Origin: Paramacrobiotus metropolitanus
Taxonomy: Eukaryota > Tardigrada > Eutardigrada > Parachela > Macrobiotidae
Assembly: GCF_019649055.1 (NCBI RefSeq)
Contig: NW_026570304.1
Span: forward strand, 558,001 to 622,000
DNA length: 64,000 nt
Direction of reading: 5' to 3'
Under the pieces are notes generated by a model. The model searched no databases and was not told where the DNA came from. It was given only the letters and a program-made list of their open reading frames with translations. Shown here piece by piece: positions 47,625 to 61,869 of this stretch. The position numbers and the translations under genes are program-made. The number at the start of each line of letters is the position of its first letter. Positions within the stretch are counted from its first letter, which is position 1.

Positions 47625-48340
47625 CAGCTTTTGAGACGCAGTTTAATTTTATTGTAGCATTTTGCCTTGTAACACAAAAAATCTTAAGATCTCTAGTGAG
47701 AGAAATTACACACAGGTTTCATTAAGTGTCACAGACGTTTCTTTTTTCTCTGTAATTTTCTCAGTTTTGCTGCATTTCTCCTTTCTCGTAACTACGTGTA
47801 ATAACGACGGTCTTGTGTTCAAAAAGTACCGAAGGGCATTTTTAGCTGAATCACGATTCCGTCCAGTTCCGAAACTTTCAGGTCGATTAGGTCATCTTCG
47901 TTGCCAAACGAACCCTTTATTTCATTCGGCGAGACAGATTTGTTTTATTAATTCACATATGCTCCATGAATGCCAGTGACGGACATCATGAGAGAAATTT
48001 GTCTCTTCAGGTTAACTTGATGCAGACCTGTTGCATTATATAATTTACATCAAGGTAACTCAAAAATACATCGTGTCTGCGAATGAATACCAATTCGGTT
48101 CCAAGGCTAAATATTATTTGGTTTTCGGAATCAGCACCTTTTTCCTATTTCCTTAGGATTTTGGAATCCACATCGCATTTAAAACTCCCAGCCAGTTATT
48201 TGATAGGTTAGATCACGAAAGCCGTCGTCATGGCTCTGGAGTAGATAAGCGTCCATTTTGATAGCGTTTCGATACTTGTGGATTTTTAACTGCTCTTCAG
48301 CGAACAGCCAATGACTTATACCACTGTGCTCAAAGCCAAT
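47625..48340. other. No gene recognised
   Basis: Short frames only. The part after about 48230 may belong to the decayed Ty3 fragment that follows. Confidence 0.5.
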
Positions 48341-48720
48341 TTAACCAAGCTTTCGAAGAGCTAAAGGAAAGGTTGACGACTGCTCCCGTTTCAGCATTTT
48401 TTAATGAAAATATATTAACTGCTATCCATGGTGATGCTAGCCGATATAGCTTGCGGAGCCGTTTCAGTCCAGATTCATCCTGAACGATGAAACCTATAAG
48501 CTGATGTTCGAGAAAGTTTACTAGTAGCGAAAACAACTTTCAACTATCGAAAGAATGTTTGGAAATACTTCATGCGACCCAGAAATTTTGTCCATATATT
48601 TATGGAAGTGAAGTCGATGTGTTTACCGATCATGCTTCCATGACGTGGGTGATGTCATTAAAAAACCCAAAATCAGAAATTAGCGACGTAGTCTTTACGT
48701 CTTTCTGAATTTCAGGTGAG
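48341..48720 (+). pseudogene. Ty3/gypsy RNase H remnant
   Basis: Translated pieces in more than one frame match the RT-RNase H region of Ty3 elements: FEELKERLTTAPV, then HGDAS, then LSKECLEILHATQKFCPYIYG and VFTDHASMTW. Stops and frameshifts separate them. Unrelated in detail to the giant element, so an ordinary old insertion. Confidence 0.7.
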
Positions 48721-50530
48721 TATACACGACAGTCAAGAAATCAGTATGTAAACTCAAAATAAGTCTTTTCCTGCCCAAGGCAACGGCGCATACCTCCAAA
48801 TATTAGCGGGTCAACAAAAGACAATACTGCAAACAGACTTTGAATGGATGACTCCGATTATTATACGACGAGCCCGACTAATAATTATTAACTAAATGAT
48901 GAGTTTGATCTCCGCCGCCTCCCATTGTTTCAGTGGGTAACTCTTGTGTTTCACTCGTTCAAAGTAATAGATTTTAATAACTGTTAAAATTGCACATCCT
49001 ACAAGCACAAACAGTTTGCGAAGGGGGGTGGACAGGCGAACGAACAGCACAGAAGGTCGTGGTTGTTTGGGTTCTCTGCTGTTATTCACCAGTTGGATAC
49101 ATACAAAGTCGTATAATATCACGGTCGTATAATATCACTGTAACTCGTACCGACAACTTTTAACGGCTAGTGTTCGGCAGCCTGATGTTCAGCGGTGACA
49201 TCTGGCATTTCTTCACCATTAACATCCGGCATATCTTCTTCGGGGACACCGTCGAACAACATTGATCTTAACAATTACTGTCTCTGGTCTGCCTTCGTAT
49301 TAACTGACCAATTGAATAAGTTTCAGCTGCCGTGGGGTGGCAAAATTCATGGCTTCCGAGATGTTAAAGCCGGCATTAAATACCAGGTGAAACGCGACGG
49401 GAAAAGTCATGATAAACTCGCAGGTTTTCTGCTCAACCTACCAATGGACCGTTTAATATTTAGGTCTGTTATTGATAAGTAACTAGACACCTAGTGATGC
49501 ACTGTGCTGCACACTTTTGCTGAATTTTCCTCAGCTAACTACATATCCCGTGAAGCGTACGTAGATCATCATGGACATAAAATCTTAATGCGAATTACCA
49601 CATTGACAGTCAATCCACGTGAGCGCAGGCTGTGCGGTCTGATTACGGTGGGTTTGTATCGCAAGAAATGCTTACAGACGTATTCTTGTACCGGGAGGAA
49701 ACTATATATTCCGTCAGAACATAGTACAGCAACAGCAATAATTATACTTTCACTAATAACAGGAGAATCAATGTGTAGTTTAGTAGTCAGAATCTCATAT
49801 TACCTGCAGTCTCGCATTATTTGGGCCTGCGAGCTTGGAACGTAATTCCACGCCTTCCAGTCAGCAAAATGAAGCAACTGATGGATAATTAGTCGTCAAC
49901 ATCCGTGTGCCACGCAGAACTGATCATCCAGGAACTGTAGCAGACAAATAGTTCATTTATCCCTGGTAACGTCTTCGTAAGACGGTCCTAAGTGAATCCA
50001 GATCGTTAAGGCTCCATGTCTATAAGAATAATTTCCTTTGAATTAATTGACTAGAGATTCATCGAAAAGCACTAATTGTTACCAAAAGATAGTACTGTTT
50101 GTGTATATGCTAACCTATATTTCGTCGTTGAAATAAGAATCCGATATCGCTATGTCGTAAACTACTTGGACATTTTTCCAATGGATCGATCTCCAGAAGT
50201 TGTCTTCAAGCTTCTCGATGCTGCCGCCTGGACAGAGTGACGGATAATATAATTACATGTAATCATACATGTAATACACAGCGTAACTTATATTTGCTAC
50301 TTACGGCTAGTCTGGTAAAACACAGATATGTACAGATCACAGAAGTACTCGTCGTGAAGATTTCCAAGACGAGAGCAGCCATGGCAGGTCATGTGTGTAC
50401 ACAATATGAAATTGTAAAAAGATGATTGCATTTGGCGGAATAGAAGAGAGCGAGACATTCCTTCTCGAAGAATCGTCTCAACTTGTTTCGACAGGAATGC
50501 CCCTGAACGCCGGTTGTGAAGAACTGCGGA
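48721..50530. other. No gene recognised
   Basis: Several frames of 60-110 codons without known motifs. Nothing supports an RNA gene. Confidence 0.5.
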
Positions 50531-50570
50531 GATTGCACAATGCACAGCGCCTGTTTTGCATTGTGCAATC
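50531..50570. repeat. Perfect 14 bp inverted repeat
   Basis: GATTGCACAATGCA at 50531-50544 and its exact complement at 50557-50570, loop of 12 bases. It could be a small hairpin element or the core of a palindromic transposon. Confidence 0.8.
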
Positions 50571-51601
50571 CCAGAAAGCCGGTAGCCAGAAGTACAAGAA
50601 CATTTGGGACCTTTGGACCGTAATAAACTTCGGTGATTCCAATCATAATTCTACCCTGGATCGGATTTTTGTACAGTGTTTTAGCGTTGAAATGCAAAGA
50701 AACGAGGAAATACGTTATCTGTGAAGTTAACCGTAAAGCATTTGGCCGGCCTTAAAGTTAAGTAACACTAGATTTAGAAAAAAAATGAGGGGAGAGCTTC
50801 ATACACTCACACTACCGCTACTTATACAACAGAGCCGGCCGCCCTTTTATAGCGGCGAGCCGGCATACACATTAAGATGGAAAGATCCCGCTGTCGTCAA
50901 TGGACGTCAGCGGGGTAGCACGCACTGCATCCCAGGCGTGCTATCGACCCACACGGGCAAACACCATCTGCAGGGAAAAACGTACAGGGAGAAGCAGTGA
51001 TATCCGTGTTTGCACCGATGGGATAGGTGCACCAAATAAGCATTTGGTTTCCACGTCGAGGTCTGCGTTGAATTCAGTCCAAAAAATCCGTTATAAACCA
51101 AAGCAATGTGTTTCATAATCATATTGAATTGGAGACAGAATACTCCTATGTGGCGAGTTCCTACAGACATCGATGTGCGTATGAATAGCGCTGCATGCTC
51201 CCAGTCCGTGGCACCGCATGACCACGGAGAAGGATACCGATCCCTGGCCCCAGCTCTAGCAGGAGGAAGTGCTCGTGATGCTCCATGGCACGTGCATGGC
51301 AAAGGAGTGACTATCGCCTTCTTTGGCTATCAGCTTCAAAAATTGCTACCGGAAACGATGTCGTCGCTTTCTGTTGTGCGAAGATTGTATATTCCACGGT
51401 GTCGACAATTGGTTAACAGCTTTAAATTCAGTAAAATCAACATTGGGAAATGGAATATTCCTGTAGCCATGCGGATAAGTTTCAAAACCATTTCCAATAA
51501 CACCACTTGTCAATGTGTACGAAACACGACGACTAATGTTCATGCTCTGGATACTCAAATGCTTCGTGTTCCACTTGAAAAATATTACGTAACTCCGGAA
51601 A

Positions 51602-52320
51602 TTACGTCATAGGTTTTCCTTTTATTTTGAAACTGAACGGAATCATACAACGAAAAAGAACTTTAGCTCTTCCTTCGACCAAACTGTCGCGGACGTCCAG
51701 CCGTGGCCGAAGCTTCAAAGATTTAATAAGTCCAGCTTTCTTTTCCTGGGCAAGCTCGCACTCATACTTCACCACCATAGACTGTACATTAGGGTTCGGT
51801 TGGCTCGCTAGATTCGTTTTTACAGTCTCTTCACGAATTTCTGCAAACGCTTTCGTGCGTACCGTATTCTTCCTGAAGGACCCGGGAAACATATTGCACA
51901 TTCGTGCCAAAAACATCCATGGAACTGGGACACGGTTCTTCCCACCGGAGCCAATCCGTCTACGGAAACCTGTTGATGCGCTTCTCTCCTCCAAAAGAGC
52001 AGCACGTTTGGATTTTTACGCCTGAGATACGCTACATATGCGCCATCCATTCCAACGCTTCGTTACTCTGGTTGTGCCGGCTACCACAGCCGGAACAAGG
52101 TATGATTCCGATTGATTTTTCGGCTAAGATAGTAGAACTGAGTTTCCAGCATGACAATGCTTGGATTTGTAGGCTGCTTGAAGCACTGAATTCCCGGAAA
52201 AATCTCCTCAAAACTGTTCTGTGTAGTTTTGCAACATTCACGTACAACCAAGACATCGTTTGTTCAGTATAGATCCAATTCATCTTTTGGATTATACATT
52301 TTCAACTGCTTCTTCGTATA
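51602..52320 (-). pseudogene. Maverick-type DNA polymerase B remnant
   Basis: Three overlapping minus-strand frames carry motifs in the expected order: SIGIIP and NQSNEALEW, then FHGCFWHECAICFPG (a Cys/His-rich signature of these polymerases), then YECELAQEK and RLDVRDSLVEGRAK. No single frame is complete. Upstream, YNPKDELDLY at about 52270-52300 may be part of the exonuclease region. A second decayed polymerase, opposite in orientation to the one at 44.6 kb. Confidence 0.7.
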
Positions 52321-54383
52321 CCATTGGTCAAATTCACCTTTTTCTTTGAATCCTTTAAACTGTATTCGAACAATTCTTCTCTTCGAATTCGAACAACAAT
52401 TCAGTGTATGCATCCCGAACGTAGCACCTCACTTACAATTTCTCATATCTATCATAATGATCGGGTAAGAGAGAACTTTAAATTCAAACGAAATGTTGAC
52501 CTTGAAGAGGACAAAGGGCGAGCACGCCGAGTGAATAATTTTAATACCGAATCCGATAATGCTATGGGCATAACTAGGCAGACAACGGTGACCGCGCAGA
52601 CACCAAGTGTAAACATAAGCCAGTCTCATGCGTCAACGTCGTCAATAAATATTGATTATTCTACTGTAACAACTTCTTCAAGCCCTAGATTAGCAAATTC
52701 TCATCGAAACAGCCGCCCAACAACGACTCCCTTTCCAACATTAGCGTAGGCTTACGACCGCTCGAATCAACTGACCGAAGATCAGCGCAGATGGCTAATT
52801 GACTATTATCAACTATCTAAGTCACGTTCTCGGGACAATACAGTCGGAACCATTTCCAAGAACGCGTGGCTAATCGCAATCGTCATCATCGAGTCAGCAA
52901 TCTCCCTACTGACTTTGATGATTACTCCCAGAACGACCAGACGGTCGCACCTGTTCATCGCCCTCATACTGCCATAGCAACACAAAAAACAACAATGCCA
53001 CCACGTCCAGTAACAATGGCTTCGACCATTGACAACATGGATACTCATGGTCAGTACAATAACCATAATGCGGAATCACGGAACATTTATTTGTCTGCAC
53101 ACGAGCAATATACTGCGGACAGTTCCGTAATAATGGCCAATATTTTATCCGATGAAATTAACTATTTAAGTTGTTAATTTTTAATTATTTAATCGTGTCG
53201 TAAAAACTGCTATGTTTGTGTTTTCGAATATTTTGTTCCTTAATATTCCTAAATTGTTTACCTTGCTTGTTTCGTTATCAACTCTATACTACAGGTTTCT
53301 AATAAGAGAAACGCCGTGTTTGATGCTAATCTCTATGTATGAGTTAAAAAACAACTGCGTTTTATCACATAGATCAGTTGCGAATAGCGCTTCCTAAAGC
53401 ATGTGGGATGTTAAATATACCTCTTCCGGCTGTCTCCGCTGAGCTTTACCACTTGGCTGCTGCAAATTTATCCAGGTACACAGAGCCTTGTCGTCTTTGC
53501 TTCTTCCCATTTTATTGCGGTCACGACGGTTTGGGGTGTTCTACGCATTGCCATGAAGAAATTTTGTCGTCGTACGATTTGTACGTCATGCGTCTTTCTG
53601 GCGTGTCCATTGCCCTCCGGGTGATGTGATCGAGGTTGTTGCGAGTTCCATCGTACTTTCCGTAATAGCCTGCCTGTGGTAAGCAAAGATTAGGGAAGGA
53701 AGGGCTCATAGCAGCGCGCCAACGATTGGTTGCCGAGTAGGCGATGTAAAAAGTTTCCGCTGTACCTGGAATCGTTTTCACAACAACGGCATATTGCTGT
53801 CACGGAGCACACCAGCAGAATTATAATCAACTAAGACTTATTTAAAGCTAAATTTTTGGAAAAATTTTTATCTGAAGATTTTGTCAAAAACGTTCAGCGA
53901 CAGTTACATCGGCGGAAAATCCCAGAAAATGCACCAGTAGCGGATTACACGAATGACATGCTCCACATGATGAGCATCGTGAGGCCGGATTTGGTTTGTT
54001 GAAAATCCTATTTAAGCGTTTCGGTGATGGCGTTTTAAAAAGAAGAGAAGCAAACTTTCTTACATTTGCTCTTGTTTGGTGCATGCAGTTCGAACGAACG
54101 GTGAAATTTTTATACATCATCGAGTATGGGCTATAATTAATGCCGGTCACACTATAATTTAAGAAGCTATGGAGCTGGTATATGGGAATTCATCGGTTAC
54201 GTTGGAACACCTGCCAACGGATAAACCAAGTGGACCTGCCAACGGATTTAGTGCCGTTGTACCCAAATAACTAGGGTATCGGTCTGCGTCAAAGTCCGAT
54301 TCGAAATCGAAAACAAATTTCTTTTGATGGATTCAGATTCTGTGTCACCTTTATCCCAACATCATCTATATACAATATCTGTA
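52321..54383. other. No gene recognised
   Basis: Includes a 142-codon S/T/N-rich plus-strand frame (52324-52749) and a 104-codon frame (52866-53177). Neither shows a known domain. Function, if any, unknown. Confidence 0.45.
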
Positions 54384-54446
54384 CAATAAACTGCCATCTA
54401 AATTCCTTTAGTATACTATAATAAACTGCCATCTAATTCCTTTGTC
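54384..54446 (+). repeat. Short direct repeat
   Basis: AATAAACTGCCATCTAA followed by (A)TTCCTTT occurs twice, about 34 bp apart. Confidence 0.75.
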
Positions 54447-54887
54447 TTGACCTCTGAAAGGTCGCCTCGGCTTCATATAAGCCGAAGGGATCCGGCTAAA
54501 TTCATACGAGCCGTCCGGCGTCACAAAATGAGTACGATCATTAATTGACTCCGCTACTGAAATCTGCCAGTATCCCCACGCCGTATCTAAGGACGTAAAA
54601 TATGCGCACCTTCCGAGGTTGTGCTTGGCAATGGTAAGATCATTTACATCTTGCACGATAATGACCATTTTGATCTCATCATAAAGCCATCCGGATTCCA
54701 CATACGCGGGCATTGTTGCAACGAAAGTGAACTTCCATACGATCTCAGGGGAAGCCAGAAAAGCCAATGGATACACAACTGGTTTATAACAATAAAACCA
54801 GTGCCGGTAGACTAATGGTGGGTACTGGTCCATTCGAAAAAGCGTGGCGTAAAAGACGTTGATCAACACCGGCAAGGTATTTGCCAA
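54408..54887 (-). pseudogene. Ty3/gypsy reverse transcriptase remnant
   Basis: The frame includes YFTSLDTAWGYWQISVAE and HFVTPDGSYEFSRIP, the region around the first catalytic Asp of Ty3 RTs. No YIDD block or other pol domain follows in frame. The neighbouring sequence is not Ty3-like, so it is a short, old fragment. Confidence 0.75.
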
Positions 54888-57240
54888 CAGTTTTCTAATT
54901 CATTGATCTCCTTGATTGTAGCTATGGCCATTCGTATTCCAAGCAGAGCGTTAGTGACCACAGTATTGTCGGGATTATTGATGAACTCTTGAACGTAGCG
55001 GTTATGCTTGAAGCCAGCGTAAATAACGATGAAAAGTAACGAAAATTAAAATAACCTTTCAATTTTACCTCTTGTCACAAAAAATGTTATATAGAATTTC
55101 TCGTTACCCGCGGAAAATAAAACGGTACTGATGCGTGAGACGTAGGTATAGGGCGCACTGAAGACGTAGATGAAAAAGGTGATGAAAAATCCCGTTCATA
55201 TGCACCACTTTCTGATACCTTTAAACTTAACATAAACCTATAAAGTAAACGTCGACTTAACAAGTCTTGTTGAAGCGAACTAGTTGTTAATGAGAATAAT
55301 GAAGATGGTTCGTCGAAAAGGAAAATATTTACCGCCCTTGCAAGTGACAGAAAGCTATTTTAGACGGTATTAAGATTAAAGTCAGCGTCGCGCAATGCCT
55401 GCTTTACCTGGTTGTCATGGGGTTGGGTGGCTGCTCGAGCGATATATCCTTCATCTTGATGAGGGCGATGAACAGCGTTAGAACATCGGTATCAAGGTCG
55501 GTTGCATGGAGCCGGTTGTATATGGACTATTTACTATCATCTTCCCGAAGCCTGGTGGTGCGCACTCCATCGACATGAGAGAATAAGAGTTTGAACAGCG
55601 CCCAGTCTGCGATCTGTTGGAACGGGTCGCGCCTGGTGCGGTGCCAATAATGCCGTGGCGTTAACGAGTAGTTCAATGTCAGGTGATGAGTTGAAATGAA
55701 GGCCAGTTACTTTTTTCGGCGCACACTTTCGCACAGGCAGATCTACAGCAAATGAGTTATGAAGCAATGAGGGTAATATAACTGTAGAGGGTGCCAGGCG
55801 CCGAGTCATTCCGTTAGGCATTGTTTGCGTTGTCGGGATTTCCCTTGGGAGTATCCCGAGTTCCGGATGGCAAGAAGCTGTGTGTACCGGTGGTTATTAG
55901 CAAGTCTGACATTCGGCTGCGATGCCGCTCGTCGCGTGTTGCCTGTATACATGCGTGTGGCAACTTCCGGGTCGTCACCCGGCGTCTGCACGTAGTGGGG
56001 CGGTCGTCTGAGCGAGGCCCTTGCCGCCATGCATCTACTTAAACCAACTCGGCATGTGATAATTATTATTCTTATACTTACCGCACAGCCAATAGCTGGG
56101 AAGATTGTATTTCTCCTCTCATGGAAGCAGGAAAAAGTCGGAAGGCTAACTAACTTCCGGGGCGGTCGATTTTGAGGCTGTTGCCTCGATTCCGCCTTTT
56201 ATTGACTGGCTTTATCCTTCCGCAGCTACAGGCGCTAGTTGGTCGAAGAGATCCATGGTGGACCGAATGGGTTAGTCCGGTCTTGTAGCCAGACTCCGTT
56301 CTGCGCTCGTGTCGGGTGGCCACCAATATGCATGGTCAATTTGAACGGTCGAATTCACTTCTGATCAACTGTTTCTGAGAGAATTCCACTCGTAGGTGGC
56401 GTCGTTGATTAATGCATGTGTTCCGTGACTTCCGTCCTGGACGCATGGGTGAATGACGATTCTGCATCGTTCAATATACACGAAGCTGATCGAAACTTCG
56501 TCGACAGTTGGAGGCTTAACCTCCTTGCCGAAACTATTGGATTAGAAAGCGTTGAAGCTTTCCTCACTGCGCTCACCGTTAAGAACGATTCTATCGTTCC
56601 ATTCGAGCGAGCGCTGACTACATGAAACAAGTTTTAAAGTGCAGGCGTGCCAGCGCACTGATTTTAACAAACGATGTTAAGTTTTTCTGTAATATTTCAA
56701 ATCTTCATTTTTACTGCCCAAAATATTTTTGGATTTGTCTTTCACAATAGGCAACGACGTCAGTACCTTTATTTTTGTTCCTAGCGGCTGTACTAGAACT
56801 GCCAGAGCTCTATTCCTAGAATTTTTAAACACTGTTCTGTCGTAATCTAAGAAGTTCCCAAATCTACATACTTTTCTTTGGACTCAGTGGTCGGAGAAGC
56901 CTAACTTTCGCCATCTACTGGCTACAAATGTACAACATGACGGTTAATTTTTCCAGAGCGGGTGCAGTCAACTATCGAGTTTGTTATTGAAAGAATTTGG
57001 CAAGAGGTCAACTGAAAACTTGATTTATTCTTTTTCGAAAACAAAAGAAATTCTTCACTAGTTTCAAAAGGTTTCCGCATGGCAAAATTTGCATTGTGCC
57101 ACGAAGCAGGTTGCACAAGAGATCGAGGCATTCAGAATGCGTGTTAATTCTTTCTGTCACGCGAACCCAGTGTTTTGTCCGGGAGTGCGCCAGAAAATTC
57201 TGAGCGTTAATGGTTGTCAGTATATTTTGGATGCGCACCA
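54888..57240. other. No gene recognised
   Basis: Short frames without motifs. Near 56185-56200 a small GAGGC/GCCTC hairpin. No supported RNA gene. Confidence 0.5.
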
Positions 57241-57248
57241 AAGGGTAA

Positions 57249-57398
57249 AGTAGGAACAAGTTTTGATTGTTTCAGGTAATTCTAAGTATATTAGTTTTGA
57301 CACAGATCCTTTTCCCATCTATACCCCAGGGTCAAGTACGAACAAGTTTTGATTGTTTCACGTGATTATTTACTAAGTATGTTAGTTTTGATACAAAT
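57249..57398 (+). repeat. Tandem duplication of about 60 bp
   Basis: 57249-57308 and 57335-57398 share AACAAGTTTTGATTGTTTCA and TTAGTTTTGA(C/T)ACA(G/A)ATCC in order, about 87 bp apart. Confidence 0.75.
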
Positions 57399-57399
57399 C

Positions 57400-58890
57400 C
57401 CATCTGCGATAATATGGATTACCATCTGCGCGTTCGTGATCAGCCTGATAATATGGATTACAGTGGGCGTGATCCGTTTGACGACGACGGATATAATTTC
57501 GAATGTTTCTTCAACCCCTATTCCCCCGTAGCGACAAAGGATTTAGCCCAAATTCAGACGCCTACTGGTCCAGAATACAGACAGCACCGTATTGTACGTC
57601 GTCCGGCACCACAAATCAACTCCTTACGGATAAACGGCAAACCGCTGTGGTCAATGCTAGCCATCAGCCAGAAATGTCCTATCTTTCGTAAGCTGGTGGT
57701 GCTGGTGGAGCTGATGAAGGTGTGGAGCCAATGAACATCGCCAATGAGCAGGAACCCGAAGAAGCTCTTGTTGCAAATCAGGTTGGTGTGGAGGAAGCTT
57801 TGAGTCCAACAGGGATAATGCCTCTGCTCTTTTCACTAGTGTGCAGGAGCTCCAAAAACGGGATTGGTAAAGGGCTTCTAAACTCAAACGCATGAGCCAC
57901 CATCGTATAGAAAAGTTTGATCATCACCGATACATTTACCGCCTCAAAATTGACTCCCTGGCCCAAGAATTCGATACTGTTACAATTCTGGAAGCTTTGC
58001 CAGAATTCCGCACACGAGTTTTCCAAGAATGCTAAAAAGATTTCGGCCCGGATGAAGCCCTAGTCATCGTCCTAGTCTCAGCTGGCTGCTGGATGGGATG
58101 CGATGGAGACGGTAGTCCTTGCAGTTGGCCGGGCTATTACACTAACAGAGACACAGTTTCCCTTTACTGTTCAATTTTAATCAAAATATAAGTACATGCA
58201 GCGGTAGCGCACAATATAGTCTCATCGTATCTGAGGAAAACCACACCGTCCCGTCAATGCCTGCTCTGAATTTGCAGTCCCAGGAGCTCCCATACGTTTG
58301 AATTCCCATGGATTTGAAGTTAGAGTGTTTTATAAATTTTATCCCGCAGTGCAAAATATGATTATTTCCCTATTCGCATGTATACTGTAAGCGCTTAGCG
58401 ATAGACATTGACATTAAATAGCGAGACAATTGCTGTACTTTGGCTGCATCAGTGAGAGCATCACGGGATGCAATCTGGGTCGACTCGATATCGCTTGTCT
58501 CTGTGATAGTCGACTAAGCAACGAAACCTGCAAAATGGGCAATACTGCAGATAAATCATCAAAAATAAATTCTGCATAAATACAGTGCGGCAAATACAAT
58601 ACACGTAAAACATCTTATATTAGCCATTGATTTATTTGTTATGCCATTTATCGAAACAGATTCACGCCAAAATCCATCAGAATCTCCCGAGTACCACGGA
58701 CCATCTGGCGGCATCCAGAACAAGCGGATGTCGCAACCCGAAGCTAGTGCATGAGCCAGAAGTCTATATCTTCCACCGGAAAAGCTGGGCCAATTGTGAA
58801 ACACACTAGAAGATCACAGCAGAGTGAGTAAATTTAATTGCGATTGCATCAGTTTGCTTTTGTGTTTAAAAATTTTTCCGATTCAATCTT
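57400..58890. other. No gene recognised
   Basis: Frames up to about 105 codons, including one from 57414 with several DN and DY words. No motif known. Confidence 0.45.
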
Positions 58891-58892
58891 GA

Positions 58893-59030
58893 TAGGTAAA
58901 TAATAAGTGAAATATATTTTTCGTCCTATTTTTGATCAGCAAATAAATCAGTGGAATATGTTTTCCGATTTATTTTTTATCGGTAAATAAAATCAGTGGA
59001 ATATATTTTCTGATTCGTTTTAGATAAATG
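58893..59030 (+). repeat. Three tandem AT-rich units of about 43 bp
   Basis: Units start near 58895, 58940 and 58982, each with (G/C)AAATAA, AGTG(A/G)AATAT and TTTTC(C/T)GAT-like words. Confidence 0.6.
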
Positions 59031-61860
59031 AATCAGAACATTTTTTTTACGCAGCATCACAGAGTAAATAAATCGCAGTATGTCTAGGAAATGTAAATAA
59101 ACGGTTTTTGTTCTTTAGGCTACATGGCCAACCATCGCGATAAAAATGACAATGTTAGCCGACATATGCACGGGAACGCAGAAGACCGTCGTCGCCCATG
59201 TATCATGCGGATGACAAACGCGTCACCATCGGATGAACCCCTGATGCTTCCAAAATCCGCTCCTCCGACTTTGGATGAATTTCCTGAAGAAATGGAAGAG
59301 GATGAAGTGGTGACTGGGAAAGAAGCTGCAGAAAAAAGAGAAGGAAATCGACCAAGGAGAGGAAGGCGACGCTGAATCAGATTAAGGTAAAAAAGTTGTG
59401 TGCACATTTATATTTTAAATAAATAATGGTAGCTCGAAACTTTAAAATACCGCGGTTGTTGTATTGTGCGGAAGTAGCCATTTCAGACGAATGACGCGCG
59501 GTGTTGTGTTCCTTTTTCTTAGCTAAATACGCTGTTGCATTTTTCGTCTTGATCTTCTGTTTTGATGTTTGCTTGTGTTTCCCGAGGACAATGTGAACTG
59601 ACATCGGTAACCAAACTATCTGACATATTTCGGAGTTTTCGTTAAACTGGATTTTTATTTTGTTTGGCAGCCGTTCCGGTTTTATACTAGGACAGTGCGA
59701 AATCCTACAGCTCTCAACAATAAGATCGGAACTTACTGAAGACTTCCGTGTTGAACGAATCAAAAAGGGGAAATTTTTGACCGGTTTCCTCAGACAAGAG
59801 CTAACTGACCTTCTCAGGAAATACAAGAATTTATGGTCTGAAAATTATTTTACGAAAATTATCAGGTCAGTCTAACTATGGATCCCTTCGTTTCTTCCCT
59901 AGCGGCAACAAATGTACAAATAACGATACATGTTTTCTAACTGGGTCAGGCTACAATTGAAACCTAGAGCGCAAAAAGCGTAAGCAATGCTGCTACCGGA
60001 CCGGGAGTACCGGGCGATTTCGTTGGTGTTTCCAGATGCAGATACACTTGCCACTGAGAAGCTTGCTTATCCATATTATGGAAGTTGTCAGTTTGCGCGC
60101 TTGACACATTGTGCATCCCAATTATCCGTTGAAAACTGAACGGCTAGCTAAAGGATACCGTAACATGGAACCCTTACAACAGAAAAAAAATACGCGATAC
60201 GGAAGACGGAAAGTCGTGCGCGATATAAGAACTCACGTTTTGCTGGTGTGAGCGCAGGCGTACATGCGTACACCCTCGCTTTGGCAGTCTGTTGTGCTTT
60301 GCTGCACGCCCGCCTTACGCGTGGCGGAAGCATGGTGTTCTGCGCGCACCCGCACTGTGTGGCGGCTACGTGCGCATTTTTCACGCTTGCTGCAGTCAGC
60401 AATGCGGAGTTGTCCACATGGAAATTCTTACGAATTTAGTCTTGTCATAAATTCCTAGCTGTCACGCCATTTCTCGCTTTCTGTAGCGTAGGCGCATTTA
60501 TAGCACTGCCAGGCTTTTTGGTAGGCAGAATTACGTCAATTCTGTTCCTACGCGTGAACCTTCACCAGGTCCACGCTCATACTGGCAAACAAATATTCTA
60601 GCGGAACTCCGGCATTTTTCTAGTCGTTGCATAATTTTTCGGAGCCACGGCCATATTAAACCGACGCATCATTACGTACGGTTTTTTATTTGACCTAACA
60701 AACTTGATACAAGCCTTTCCCTGTCCAGGGAAATTTGTGATCAACTGAAGTAAATTTCTCGTCCTTACAGAGTTGTAAAACCGAGCGGATAAGGTACATT
60801 GGTACACATAAACTAAATCACCGTATAACAGAAGTGTATTAAACCTTACTGTAACGCCACGTCCTGACATTGTTGTCCGATTTGAGTTCCTATTTCTGCA
60901 AACTGCGAAACCACACTGAATGGGGAGTATGGACAAAGGCTATCAGGTCTCGCCATCAATCCTCTTCGGTCTGCGTGCAATCTCACTCCCCATCTGTTGT
61001 TTTATACCACCGCGGCTACCAACAAATAATACGGCCTTTATGGCACAAACGCCATAGGGTACAACACGAGCGGTTGGGAGGTGCCAACTTGCATATGAGG
61101 TAATCGGCCGCTCTGGAGTAGAAGTTCGAGATCGGGGATATCGTGGACGCTGTGTTTGTCGAGTCGTGGTCCGTGGGGGAATAGGTACCAACCAGACCTG
61201 GGCAGTTAATTTCAACTATTTAACTTAGCGCGAGTTTTTTTCGAGTTAACGAGTTATAACTTAACTTTGAAGCTTAACTCGCCAGGACGAAAACTTAACT
61301 CTAGCGCAACTCAAAAATAATAAAGCGCAACTGGAGTTTAACGTAACTCTGCGGGTTTCAGTTGAAAGCAAAAATGAAATTAAAATATAGAAAATATCAG
61401 AAAAAATGTTATTTAAACCTTGGATCGCATAAATTGCCATAACTACAAAAGTATGTGTGTACAAAAGTATGTGCATACAATTCCTCGAGCCGACGTACAC
61501 TACGACCGCCCAAGGCTTTGACTAGGTGAATATGCATCGGGGAGTCCATGCTGACAGTGAGTGTGGTCGTTCAATTTGAGCTTAATTAACAGCGTGCAGA
61601 GAACGTATTTTTCAAAATTTTGTCATCGAGAGCACAAATCATGTTCGACCAAAATCACACGGAATTGATCGCCTATGCGTCTTCGCTACCTGCCCATAAG
61701 GGAAGCGTAATATGCGGTCAACGCTGTCAAACAGCTACACTAACTTCGGTAGCCATTGTGAAGCGAAATCTTAAAAAAAGGTTCAGCGTTGCCGGCGCTC
61801 GGCCCCAAAAAACCAGGGTCAAAAAGAGGGAGAAATTTTGAGAGGGAGGAATTTTTGTGT
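59031..61860. other. No gene recognised
   Basis: Contains an 83-codon acidic/basic frame (59124-59375: acidic EEMEEDE, then RPRRGRRR at the end) and GC-richer DNA at 60220-60410. No family identified. Confidence 0.45.
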
Positions 61861-61869
61861 GGTTAAAAA

